Positions 23,900 through 30,997 of a stretch of DNA of 38,194 bases are shown piece by piece. A model generated the notes under the pieces. That model did no database searches, was not told the origin of the DNA, and was given only the letters and a program-made list of their open reading frames with translations. A program made the position numbers and the translations under genes. This DNA comes from an uncultured Dorea sp. (GTDB lineage: Bacteria; Bacillota; Clostridia; Lachnospirales; Lachnospiraceae). Every line of letters begins with the position of its first letter. Position 1 is the stretch's first letter. The DNA is taken from contig CAJUBG010000034.1 of the NCBI GenBank assembly GCA_910584575.1, positions 1 to 38,194 of the forward strand, given 5' to 3'.

Positions 23900-24667
23900 T
23901 TACAGCCGATTCAGCACGTCCTCCACCGAATCCGTCACATCCGTCGAATATTCCGAAATCCCCGGCGCGCTGTCAGCCATGGCATAGCTGGTGCCTGCAA
24001 ATTTCAGCATCTCCACATCATTATACTGATCCCCAAACGCCATGCACTCCTCTGGCATAACCCCCAGATGTTCAGCCAGGTTTGCAAGGGCGGTTCCCTT
24101 ATTAGCGTTGGGCGCAATAAAATCAATCCAAATCATCCCAGAGGTGACCACCTTTATCTCTGATTCAAACATTTTCTGAAAATAAGCCATGATATTATCT
24201 GTACCCGAAAAATCACAGACGGCAATCTTAAGGAAAGGCTCTGTAATTTCCTCCAGCCTGTCCACGATTCTCATATCATAGCGTACAACATCTAAAATAT
24301 GCCGGATAAAGGCAGGGTCCTTGGAATCCGTATAGCAGGCGGATTCACAGGACAGGAGACAGTGGCAGCCGCCTCGTTCACGGACAGCCTTAAAAATGCG
24401 AAATCCCAGATCACGTTCAATCAGACCTTTGGAAATTACCTGATTATGGCAGACACACAGAGAGCCATTTTCCGCAATATAGTGGATATCATCCTTGACA
24501 GGATCAAAGAGAAGACGAAGGTTGTAGTATTGCCTTCCGCTTGCGGCAGCGAATTGTATTCCTTTTTCTTTTAACCTTTTGACGATATCACAAAAGCCGG
24601 CAGGCAATTCCTGGGCGCCGTTTTTTAGAATAGTACCGTCAAGGTCGCTTGAGACTAATTTTATCAT
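23900..24667 (-). CDS. Cof-type HAD-IIB family phosphatase
   Basis: A 255-residue HAD hydrolase of the Cof/YidA type, which usually dephosphorylates sugar phosphates or other small phosphates. Motif I SSDLDGTIL (nucleophile D8), motif II AASGRQ (about residues 40-45), NKGTALANLAEHLG lysine segment (about 188-201), and motif III/IV FGDQYNDVEML (about 210-220). The cap domain between about 85 and 185 fits type C2B. Its own promoter is on - (24711-24739), and AAAGGAG precedes the ATG. It converges on xylB and is divergent from rpiB. Substrate unknown. Confidence 0.92.
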   Translation of the reverse strand: MIKLVSSDLDGTILKNGAQELPAGFCDIVKRLKEKGIQFAAASGRQYYNLRLLFDPVKDDIHYIAENGSLCVCHNQVISKGLIERDLGFRIFKAVRERGGCHCLLSCESACYTDSKDPAFIRHILDVVRYDMRIVDRLEEITEPFLKIAVCDFSGTDNIMAYFQKMFESEIKVVTSGMIWIDFIAPNANKGTALANLAEHLGVMPEECMAFGDQYNDVEMLKFAGTSYAMADSAPGISEYSTDVTDSVEDVLNRL

Positions 24668-24710
24668 AGATTACTCCTTTTTGCTGTTAGCAGGTTCAGT
24701 ACCTTATTGA

Positions 24711-24739
24711 ATTATAAAATGTGAAAATGTGGAAGTCAA
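24711..24739 (-). promoter_or_regulatory. Promoter of the Cof-type HAD gene
   Basis: On -, TTGACT (24739-24734) and consensus TATAAT (24716-24711) are 17 nt apart. Confidence 0.8.
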
Positions 24740-24760
24740 GTGAATTTGGTGTGTTGTGTG

Positions 24761-24789
24761 TTGCGAATTATCGGTAGGGATATTATAAT
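24761..24789 (+). promoter_or_regulatory. Promoter of the rpiB operon
   Basis: TTGCGA (24761-24766) and consensus TATAAT (24784-24789) are 17 nt apart. It is divergent from the HAD promoter with about 20 bp between the -35 elements. Confidence 0.8.
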
Positions 24790-24822
24790 GTAAGAAGCAG
24801 GAGAGAAAGAGAGGATAAATTG

Positions 24823-25266
24823 ATGAAAATAGGGATTGGAAACGATCATGCCGCGGTTGCGATGAAGAATGAGATTGCAGAGTATCTGAAGGAATTGGGA
24901 TACGAGGTCGTGAATTATGGGACGGACAGCAATGAAAGCTGCAGCTATGCCACATATGGTGAAAGGGTAGCAAGGGCGGTTGCGGCGAAGGAGGTAGACC
25001 TTGGAGTTTTAATCTGTGGGACAGGCGTAGGAATCTCCCTTGCCGCCAATAAGGTGAAGGGAATTCGGGCGGCAGTATGCTCGGAATCATGTACGGCAAG
25101 GCTGGTGAGACAGCACAATAATGCGAACATTATTGCATTTGGCGCCAGGATTATCGGGATAGAGACGGCGAAGGAGATTGTGAAGGCGTGGCTGGACGCT
25201 GAGTTTGAAGGGGGCCGTCATAAGGAACGGGTAGATATGATTATGGCCATTGAGGAAAATAGATAG
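24823..25266 (+). CDS. rpiB: RpiB/LacAB-family sugar-phosphate isomerase
   Basis: A 147-residue ribose-5-phosphate isomerase B family enzyme (ribose 5-phosphate to ribulose 5-phosphate; allose and galactose phosphate variants exist). Visible: GNDHAAVAMKNEI (D and H of the active site near residues 8-10), DLGVLICGTGVGISLAANK (catalytic C near residue 66 and the GTG phosphate loop), and HNNANIIAFGARIIG. ATG 24823 is preferred to the TTG one codon earlier; GAGAGG lies upstream. Length is normal for the family. It is followed by a HAD and an HD gene, probably in one operon. Confidence 0.93.
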   Translation: MKIGIGNDHAAVAMKNEIAEYLKELGYEVVNYGTDSNESCSYATYGERVARAVAAKEVDLGVLICGTGVGISLAANKVKGIRAAVCSESCTARLVRQHNNANIIAFGARIIGIETAKEIVKAWLDAEFEGGRHKERVDMIMAIEENR

Positions 25267-25287
25267 AAGAAAAGGGGAAGGGCATAT

Positions 25288-25920
25288 ATGGCAGCAGGCA
25301 TTATATTTGATGTAGATGGAACACTCTGGGATTCCACAGAGGAGGTGGCAGTCTCATGGAACCAGGCGATAAGGGAACACGCCAGGATTGAACGCACGTT
25401 GACAGGAGAAGAATTGAAGAAGGAGTTTGGGAAACCCTTGGACGAGATTATGGACGACCTGTTTCCAGAGCTTAACCGCGCCGAGAAGGATGAATTGGCT
25501 TACTATATGTATCAATACGAGAATGAGCATGTGAAGGATGCGCCTTGTATCTGTTATGACCGGATGCCGGAGACTATCCGCGTTCTGAGTGAAAAGTATC
25601 CCCTGTTTATTGTCAGTAACTGCCAGTCCGGCTATATAGAGGCGTTCCTGGAGAATACGGGGCTTGGGGATTGTATCAGGGATTTCACCTGTCCTGGGGA
25701 TACGGGGCAGTTAAAAGGCGATAATATCAGGATTATTATGGAGAGAAACGGAATCGAGAGTGCGGTATATGTGGGAGATACCCAGGGAGACGCAGAAGCC
25801 TGCAAAAAGGCCGGGGTTCCGATGATTTATGCGGCATATGGTTTCGGAGATGTCAAGGGCGACTATGTGACGATTCATTCTTTTGAGGAGTTACTCCGTC
25901 TTGACCTTGATAAGCTCTAG
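25288..25920 (+). CDS. HAD family hydrolase (phosphoglycolate-phosphatase-like)
   Basis: A 210-residue HAD phosphatase with motif I IIFDVDGTLWDS (D8 nucleophile), motif II IVSNCQ (about residues 111-116), motif III lysine QLKGDN (about 145) and motif IV VYVGDTQGDAEACKKAG (about 157-173). The helical cap between residues 20 and 85 is the C1 type typical of phosphoglycolate and beta-phosphoglucomutase-like enzymes. It lies 21 bp after rpiB, so it is likely co-transcribed; a substrate among sugar or glycolytic phosphates is plausible but not shown. Confidence 0.9.
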   Translation: MAAGIIFDVDGTLWDSTEEVAVSWNQAIREHARIERTLTGEELKKEFGKPLDEIMDDLFPELNRAEKDELAYYMYQYENEHVKDAPCICYDRMPETIRVLSEKYPLFIVSNCQSGYIEAFLENTGLGDCIRDFTCPGDTGQLKGDNIRIIMERNGIESAVYVGDTQGDAEACKKAGVPMIYAAYGFGDVKGDYVTIHSFEELLRLDLDKL

Positions 25921-25936
25921 GCGATTGGGGGATAAG

Positions 25937-26731
25937 ATGGATTTATTACACGCGAAGAAAGTATTTGAACAATATCTGGACGGATATGACAGAGAGGATG
26001 ATAAGGTTTGGCTTAAGATTGTGCATACCTATGGAGTCACGGAATGCAGCCGCCAGATTGCAGAACGGATGCAGCTTCCGAAGGAGGAGCAGGAATTGGC
26101 GCAGTTAATCGGCCTTCTTCATGATATCGGAAGGTTTGAACAGTTGAAACGCTTCGACAGCTTTGAGCCGGATACCATGGACCACGCAAGTTTTGGCGTT
26201 CGGATACTTTTTGAGGAGGGCTTCATCCGAAAGTTTGTTAAGGAGGATACCTTTGATGAGGTAATCCGGACAGCGATTGCAAAACACAGTGATTTTCGGC
26301 TTCAGGGGATTACCGACCAACGGACATTGATGCACGCCCGTATCATCAGGGACGCTGATAAGCTGGATAACTGCCGCGTGAAGTTAGAGGACACCATAGA
26401 GACTATATTGGGGGTTACGGCAAGGGAAGTAGGAGAGACGGTAATCAGCGGGGAGATTTTAGAACAGTTCCGAAGAAAAGAGTCCATCCTTTCCTCTGCC
26501 AGAAGGACGAAGATGGATTACTGGCTGTCTTATCTGGCGTATTTCTTTGACATTAATTATAAGGTGTCTATGGATATGATTCTGGAAAATGATTATATAA
26601 AGCGGCTGATTCGCAGGATTCCGTATTCTAATCCCCAGACAAAGGTACAGATGGCGGAGGTTGAAGAAATGCTCTTAAGGTATGCCGAAGAATTTAGACT
26701 GCTAAGAAAGGAATTCTGGCCATGTGGGTAG
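25937..26731 (+). CDS. HD-domain phosphohydrolase
   Basis: A 264-residue protein with an HD domain. Start ATG at 25937 (GGGGG upstream); the longer frame back to 25883 overlaps the preceding HAD gene. Metal-binding residues: H in VHTYGVTE (about residue 31), HD in LIGLLHDIGRF (about 65-66), H in MDHASFG (about 90), and D in RDADKLDNCR (about 139-142). Such proteins act on phosphodiesters or nucleotides; the substrate is unknown. It overlaps the following methyltransferase gene by 10 nt. Confidence 0.9.
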   Translation: MDLLHAKKVFEQYLDGYDREDDKVWLKIVHTYGVTECSRQIAERMQLPKEEQELAQLIGLLHDIGRFEQLKRFDSFEPDTMDHASFGVRILFEEGFIRKFVKEDTFDEVIRTAIAKHSDFRLQGITDQRTLMHARIIRDADKLDNCRVKLEDTIETILGVTAREVGETVISGEILEQFRRKESILSSARRTKMDYWLSYLAYFFDINYKVSMDMILENDYIKRLIRRIPYSNPQTKVQMAEVEEMLLRYAEEFRLLRKEFWPCG

Positions 26732-27579
26732 CGGATAACTGGAAAGATTATGAGATTATAGATTGCAGCAAAGGGGAGAAGCTAGAGCGTTGGGGAACAT
26801 ATCTGCTGATTCGTCCGGACCCGCAGGTGATTTGGGATACCCCCAGGGCAGCAAAGGGGTGGAAGCAGAGAAACGGCCATTACCACCGAAGCCAGAAGGG
26901 AGGCGGCGAGTGGGAATTCTTCCAATTACCTGAGCAGTGGCAGATACATTACCGCAATCTGACTTTTAACCTAAAACCCTTTAGCTTCAAGCATACCGGT
27001 ATATTCCCAGAGCAGGCGGCCAACTGGGACTGGGTTTCGGATAAGCTTCGCCATGCAGGGCGTCCCATAAAGGTGCTGAATCTCTTTGCCTATACAGGCG
27101 GCGCGACCCTTGCCGCTGCCGCTGCCGGCGCCAGTGTGACCCATGTGGATGCTTCTAAGGGGATGGTTGCCTGGGCAAAGGAGAATGCAGCCTCCTCAGG
27201 TCTGTCGGATAAGCCTGTGCGCTGGCTGGTGGACGACTGTGTGAAGTTTGTAGAACGGGAGATACGCAGAGGGAACCATTATGACGGGATTATTATGGAC
27301 CCGCCTTCTTACGGCAGAGGGCCAAAGGGTGAGATCTGGAAGATTGAGGATGCCATTCATCCCCTAATCAGGCTGTGTGCAAAACTGCTATCGGATAACC
27401 CTTTATTCTTTCTCGTCAATTCCTACACAACGGGGCTGGCGCCGTCTGTGCTCACCTATATGCTTGGCGTTGAGCTTGAGAGATACCAGGGGACGGTAAC
27501 GTCCCAGGAGATTGGGCTTCCTGTCAGCAGTACGGGGCTTTGCCTTCCCTGCGGGGCTTCTGCAAGATGGGAGAGGTAG
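26722..27579 (+). CDS. Class I SAM-dependent methyltransferase (RlmI/RlmK-like)
   Basis: A 285-residue methyltransferase. SAM-binding motif I VLNLFAYTGGATLAAAAAG (about residues 115-133), acidic loop THVDASKGMVAWAKENA (about 136-152), DDC (about 172-174), and motif IV GIIMDPPSYGRGPKGE (about 190-205), whose DPPSYG form is typical of rRNA cytosine/guanine methyltransferases of the RlmI/RlmK group. The PUA domain of full RlmI is absent; instead there is a short beta-rich N-terminus with FNLKPFSFKHTGIFPEQ. The C-terminus ends in a conserved-looking STGLCLPCGASARW. Target probably rRNA, inferred only. Confidence 0.88.
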   Translation: MWVADNWKDYEIIDCSKGEKLERWGTYLLIRPDPQVIWDTPRAAKGWKQRNGHYHRSQKGGGEWEFFQLPEQWQIHYRNLTFNLKPFSFKHTGIFPEQAANWDWVSDKLRHAGRPIKVLNLFAYTGGATLAAAAAGASVTHVDASKGMVAWAKENAASSGLSDKPVRWLVDDCVKFVEREIRRGNHYDGIIMDPPSYGRGPKGEIWKIEDAIHPLIRLCAKLLSDNPLFFLVNSYTTGLAPSVLTYMLGVELERYQGTVTSQEIGLPVSSTGLCLPCGASARWER

Positions 27580-27592
27580 TGAGGCAATAAAA

Positions 27593-27627
27593 GAGGGGAT
27601 GCCGTTTTATGCGGCAGCCCCTTAATT
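27593..27627 (+). terminator. Terminator after the methyltransferase gene
   Basis: GGGG-A-TGCCG pairs with CGGCA-G-CCCC with one mismatch and a 7-nt loop. The following T content is low, so efficiency may be moderate; it may also serve the converging small gene. Confidence 0.6.
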
Positions 27628-27638
27628 CTTCTGTATAC

Positions 27639-27806
27639 TCAGAACTCTATTCCTCGGCCCATGGCATCCTTGAGGTAAGTGACTACATCCTCAAGCTTAT
27701 GAACCATCTCCATCTTTTCTTCCCATTCTTCCCCTTCCATGTCTTTATTCACAAGACATTGCTGAATGTGCTTCACTTCTTTGATTAATTCTCCTGTCAT
27801 TGTCAT
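27639..27806 (-). CDS. Small acidic hypothetical protein (55 aa)
   Basis: A 55-residue protein, MTMTGELIKEV at the start, GEEWEEKMEMVHKLEDVV in the middle and MGRGIEF at the end. It is highly charged, with a heptad-like pattern of hydrophobics (V11, I14, V19, M33, V35, L38, V41, L45) suggesting two helices or a coiled coil. The start is uncertain: ATG at 27806 has AAAGGGGG directly upstream, ATG at 27800 has better spacing. An extended -10 promoter (TGGTATACT) lies at 27861-27869. Codon use matches the neighbours. I do not recognise a function. No membrane segment or metal-binding cluster is seen. Confidence 0.7.
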   Translation of the reverse strand: MTMTGELIKEVKHIQQCLVNKDMEGEEWEEKMEMVHKLEDVVTYLKDAMGRGIEF

Positions 27807-27860
27807 TTCCCCCTTTACTTACATCCAAAGAGACTTCAGAAGTTTATAAATCTTGTCCTT

Positions 27861-27869
27861 AGTATACCA
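27861..27869 (-). promoter_or_regulatory. Extended -10 promoter of the 55-aa gene
   Basis: On -, TGG followed by TATACT; no good -35 is seen 17 nt upstream, as expected for an extended -10 promoter. Confidence 0.45.
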
Positions 27870-27903
27870 CATTTTTGTGCCGTTGGGAAATGTAAATGTA
27901 TAA

Positions 27904-27932
27904 TTGAAAGGAAAATTGAAGTATGATAGTAT
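27904..27932 (+). promoter_or_regulatory. Promoter of ribU
   Basis: TTGAAA (27904-27909) and TAGTAT (27927-27932), 17-nt spacer. The leader of about 60 nt is too short for an FMN riboswitch and contains none of its conserved blocks. Confidence 0.6.
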
Positions 27933-27949
27933 AGAGGGGAGATGTTGGC

Positions 27950-27982
27950 ATGAAGAATCAGTTTGATATCTGGAAAACATAA
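27950..27982 (+). CDS. Possible 10-residue leader peptide upstream of ribU
   Basis: AGGGGAG (27934-27940) sits 9 nt before ATG of the reading frame MKNQFDIWKT, which ends in TAA 17 nt before the ribU start. The stop lies next to the ribU ribosome binding site, so translation of this peptide could couple to or occlude ribU. Chance occurrence is possible. Confidence 0.35.
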   Translation: MKNQFDIWKT

Positions 27983-27999
27983 GAAGGAGGAAAAGGGGA

Positions 28000-28614
28000 A
28001 TGGATACAAAGGCAGATTCAAGGACGAACGTGAGGCGTATGGCGCAGATGGGGATGCTGGCAGCCATATCGGTGGTATTGATGTTATTCGAGATTCCACT
28101 TCCGTTTGCGCCTGCATTCTATGAGATTGATTTCAGCGAGGTTCCGGTTATGGTGGGGTGCTTTACCATGGGACCTCTCGCGGGGGCGGTGATTGAGCTT
28201 TTGAAGATTCTGCTTAATTTGGCCATAAACGGGACAGATACGGCGGGCGTAGGGGAATTTGCCAATTTTCTCATCGGATGTTCACTGGTGGTTCCTGCGG
28301 CAGTTATTTACAAGAAGAAGCGCACTAAGATGGGGGCGGTAATCGGCATGATTGTGGGAACACTGTTTATGACCTTTGTAGGCTGCTTTCTGAATGCCTT
28401 TGTATTACTGCCGACCTATGCCAAGGCATTCGGAATGCCTATGGACGCGCTGATTGAAATGGGTTCGGCGGTGAACGGCCATATTACGAGTCTGGCTACA
28501 TTTGCCATATTCGCGGTTGCGCCCTTTAATCTTCTGAAAGGGTTTCTGGTATCCTTAATCGTACTGTTAATCTATAAAAAAATCAGTCCAATCTTAAAAA
28601 TGAGACTTGCTTAG
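28000..28614 (+). CDS. ribU: Riboflavin ECF transporter S-component (RibU-like)
   Basis: A 204-residue membrane protein that binds riboflavin and works with the shared EcfA/A'/T module. Visible: RMAQMGMLAAISVVLMLFEIPLPF (first helix, about residues 13-36), then YEIDFSEVPVMVGCFTMGPLAGAVIELLK (about 42-70), NGTDTAGVGEFANFLIG (about 78-95) and at least three later helices (about 96-112, 118-142, 165-195). The EIDFSEVP and GE..NFL strings are hallmarks of RibU. AAGGAGG lies about 10 nt upstream of the ATG. Ligand assignment is by family motif. It is a single-gene unit closed by a strong terminator. Confidence 0.9.
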   Translation: MDTKADSRTNVRRMAQMGMLAAISVVLMLFEIPLPFAPAFYEIDFSEVPVMVGCFTMGPLAGAVIELLKILLNLAINGTDTAGVGEFANFLIGCSLVVPAAVIYKKKRTKMGAVIGMIVGTLFMTFVGCFLNAFVLLPTYAKAFGMPMDALIEMGSAVNGHITSLATFAIFAVAPFNLLKGFLVSLIVLLIYKKISPILKMRLA

Positions 28615-28617
28615 AGC

Positions 28618-28670
28618 ATTTCCACCCATACAGTTCAAAAAATGTGGCTGTATTTGGGTGGAAATTTTTT
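28618..28670 (+). terminator. Terminator after ribU
   Basis: ATTTCCACCCA-ACAG pairs with CTGT-TGGGTGGAAAT, followed by a run of six Ts. Confidence 0.9.
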
Positions 28671-28682
28671 GATAGAGACTTC

Positions 28683-28731
28683 TTGACATTTCATTTTTAT
28701 GTGATAAAATATGTTTGTTATCGAACAGTTC
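28683..28731 (+). promoter_or_regulatory. Promoter and probable operator of the marR-ABC operon
   Basis: Consensus TTGACA (28683-28688) and TAAAAT (28705-28710), 16-nt spacer. A 9-bp palindrome GAACAGTTC (28723-28731) lies just after the predicted start, and TTGTT ... AACAA sequences surround it; this is a likely autorepression site for the MarR protein. Confidence 0.65.
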
Positions 28732-28765
28732 TACAACGAACAATCTGAGTTCAAAGGAGGATGAT

Positions 28766-29269
28766 ATGAGAAAACGGGAAGAAAGAATCGGTTTCGAGAT
28801 TCGCAGGCTGGACCATATGCTGACGAGAAATCTCCAGGCACGTGTGAAAGCCGCGGGGATTGATGAGGTTACGCTGATGCATGGCTGGATTATCCGTTAT
28901 CTGTATACGAACCAAGACAAGGATGTTTTCCAGAAGGATATGGAACAGTATTTTTCCATAGGTAGATCGACGGTTACGAACATTATTCAGTTGATGGAGA
29001 AAAAAGGATTTATTGTCCGGCAGTCTGTGGAGTATGATGCCCGCCTTAAGAAAGTAGTCCTGACAGAGAAGGGCGTAAGGAATCATGAAATGCTTGAGAA
29101 TCTGATTGATCATCTTGATACCAGGCTGGTGGAGGGGATTACGGATGAAGAATTATCGGTATTCTATTCTGTGATTGAGAAATTAACGGGTAATCTAAAG
29201 TCTCAATCGATTAAGGAATGTGCCAATGGCGGAAAGGAGGAAATAGATGATCCAAACTTTATTGCGTGA
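28766..29269 (+). CDS. MarR-family transcriptional regulator
   Basis: A 167-residue winged-helix regulator. Start ATG 28766 has AAAGGAGG at 28753-28760. Visible: RIGFEIRRLDHMLTRNLQARVKAAG (dimerisation helix), VTLMHGWIIRYLY, QKDMEQYFSIGRSTVTNIIQLMEKKGFI (HTH, about residues 62-89) and wing RQSVEYDARLKKVVLTEKG (about 90-108). MarR proteins repress efflux genes until a ligand binds. It overlaps the first ABC exporter gene by 23 nt, so it is co-translated with it and probably represses the operon. Confidence 0.93.
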   Translation: MRKREERIGFEIRRLDHMLTRNLQARVKAAGIDEVTLMHGWIIRYLYTNQDKDVFQKDMEQYFSIGRSTVTNIIQLMEKKGFIVRQSVEYDARLKKVVLTEKGVRNHEMLENLIDHLDTRLVEGITDEELSVFYSVIEKLTGNLKSQSIKECANGGKEEIDDPNFIA

Positions 29270-30995
29270 AGTAAAGGAATATAAGGGCGCCTCAATCGCG
29301 ACGCCGCTGTTTATGATTCTTGAGGTATTGATGGAGATGATGATACCGTTCTTAATGGCTTCGATTATTGACGACGGTGTGAATGCGGGAGATATCAATC
29401 ATATCTATAAAGTCGGAGGGGTTATGGTGGCGGCTGCGGCTATTGGGCTGTTAGCCGGAATGGCCGGCGGAAGGTACGGCGCCAAGGCGTCTGCCGGACT
29501 TGCGAAGAATCTGAGGGAGACGATGTTCAACCATATTCAGACCTTTTCCTTTGCAAATATCGACAAGTACAGTACAGCAGGGCTGGTGACGAGGCTTACG
29601 ACGGACGTTACCAATGTGCAGAATGCCTACCAGATGACCCTGCGGATGTTTACACGGGCGCCTGCCAGCCTTCTGTGCGCCATGGTTATGGCGTTTCGCA
29701 TTAACGCTAAGCTGTCCAGTGTTTATCTGATAGCCGTAGTAATACTTGGCCTTTTGCTGGCGCTGATTATGAGCCATGCCACCAAGTATTTTCAGCAGGC
29801 GTTTCCAAAGTATGACGATATGAACGCGTCTGTCCAGGAAAATGTTTCTGCTATCCGAGTGGTAAAGGCTTATGTTCGGGAAGAACAGGAGACGGCCAAG
29901 TTTAAGAAGGCAAGCGAGAATATTTACCGGATTTTTATGAAAGCGGAGTGCAATCTGGTTTATAATGCGCCGTTGATGCAGTTTACAGTTTATAGCTGTA
30001 TCCTGCTGATAAGCTGGATTGGGGCGAAGATGATTGTTGCATCCACCCTTACCACAGGAGAGCTGATGAGCCTCCTTGCATATTGTATGAATATTCTGAT
30101 GAGCCTGATGATGCTGTCCATGGTATTTGTCATGATATCTATGAGTATGGCCAGTATCCGGCGTATCTCAGAGGTACTTAATGAAAGCAGCGATATCGAG
30201 AATCCGGCTAATCCCGTGTTTGAGGTGCCGGACGGAAGCATTGAATTCAGGAACGTGGATTTTGCTTACCGCAGGGACAGTGAAAGTCCGGTGTTAAAAG
30301 ACATTAATCTCAAAATCCATTCTGGAGAGGTGATTGGGATTATTGGAGGAACCGGAAGCGCAAAGACCAGTCTTGTGAATTTAATCAGCCGTCTCTATGA
30401 CGTGACAGGCGGGGAGATACTTGTAGGGGGAAGGAATGTCAAGGAATACGATATGGAAGCCCTGCGAAACCAGGTGTCTGTGGTTCTCCAGAATAACGTG
30501 CTGTTCTCAGGCTCGATTTTTGACAACCTGCGTTGGGGAAATCAGAGAGCGACAAAGGAGGAATGTAAGAGAGCGTGCCGCCAGGCTTGTGCAGATGAAT
30601 TTATCCAGCGGTTTCCTGAAGGGTATGAGACGCATATAGAGCAGGGAGGAAGCAACGTATCCGGCGGTCAGAGACAGCGTCTTTGTATTGCGAGAGCCTT
30701 GCTTAAGGAACCGAAGATTCTTATCCTGGACGACAGCACCAGCGCGGTGGACACGGCGACTGACGCCAGAATCCGCCAGGCTTTCCGGGAAGAAATTCCG
30801 GACACAACGAAGCTGATTATTGCTCAGAGAATCGAGAGCGTAAAGGATGCGGACAGGATTATCGTGATGGAGGATGGGCGCGTGGACGCCTTTGGAACCC
30901 ATGATGAGCTGCTTCGTGAAAACGCCATTTACCGTGAGGTCTATGAATCCCAGACCAACGGCGGCGGAGATTTTGATGAAAAGGCAGGTGATTAG
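29247..30995 (+). CDS. Heterodimeric ABC exporter subunit A (degenerate NBD)
   Basis: A 582-residue half-transporter: six-helix export domain (about residues 1-320) and an ATP-binding domain. The ATP site is non-canonical: Walker A GGTGSAKTS has Ala in place of Gly before Lys, Walker B LILDDSTSAVD has Asp instead of the catalytic Glu (about residues 490-500), and the H-loop is IIAQRIES with Gln instead of His. The signature SGGQRQR is intact. This pattern marks the partner that supplies a non-hydrolysing site in heterodimers such as BmrCD, LmrCD and TM287/288. AAAGGAGG precedes the ATG inside marR. It probably exports drugs or peptides; the substrate is unknown. Confidence 0.93.
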   Translation: MIQTLLREVKEYKGASIATPLFMILEVLMEMMIPFLMASIIDDGVNAGDINHIYKVGGVMVAAAAIGLLAGMAGGRYGAKASAGLAKNLRETMFNHIQTFSFANIDKYSTAGLVTRLTTDVTNVQNAYQMTLRMFTRAPASLLCAMVMAFRINAKLSSVYLIAVVILGLLLALIMSHATKYFQQAFPKYDDMNASVQENVSAIRVVKAYVREEQETAKFKKASENIYRIFMKAECNLVYNAPLMQFTVYSCILLISWIGAKMIVASTLTTGELMSLLAYCMNILMSLMMLSMVFVMISMSMASIRRISEVLNESSDIENPANPVFEVPDGSIEFRNVDFAYRRDSESPVLKDINLKIHSGEVIGIIGGTGSAKTSLVNLISRLYDVTGGEILVGGRNVKEYDMEALRNQVSVVLQNNVLFSGSIFDNLRWGNQRATKEECKRACRQACADEFIQRFPEGYETHIEQGGSNVSGGQRQRLCIARALLKEPKILILDDSTSAVDTATDARIRQAFREEIPDTTKLIIAQRIESVKDADRIIVMEDGRVDAFGTHDELLRENAIYREVYESQTNGGGDFDEKAGD

Positions 30996-30997
30996 GG

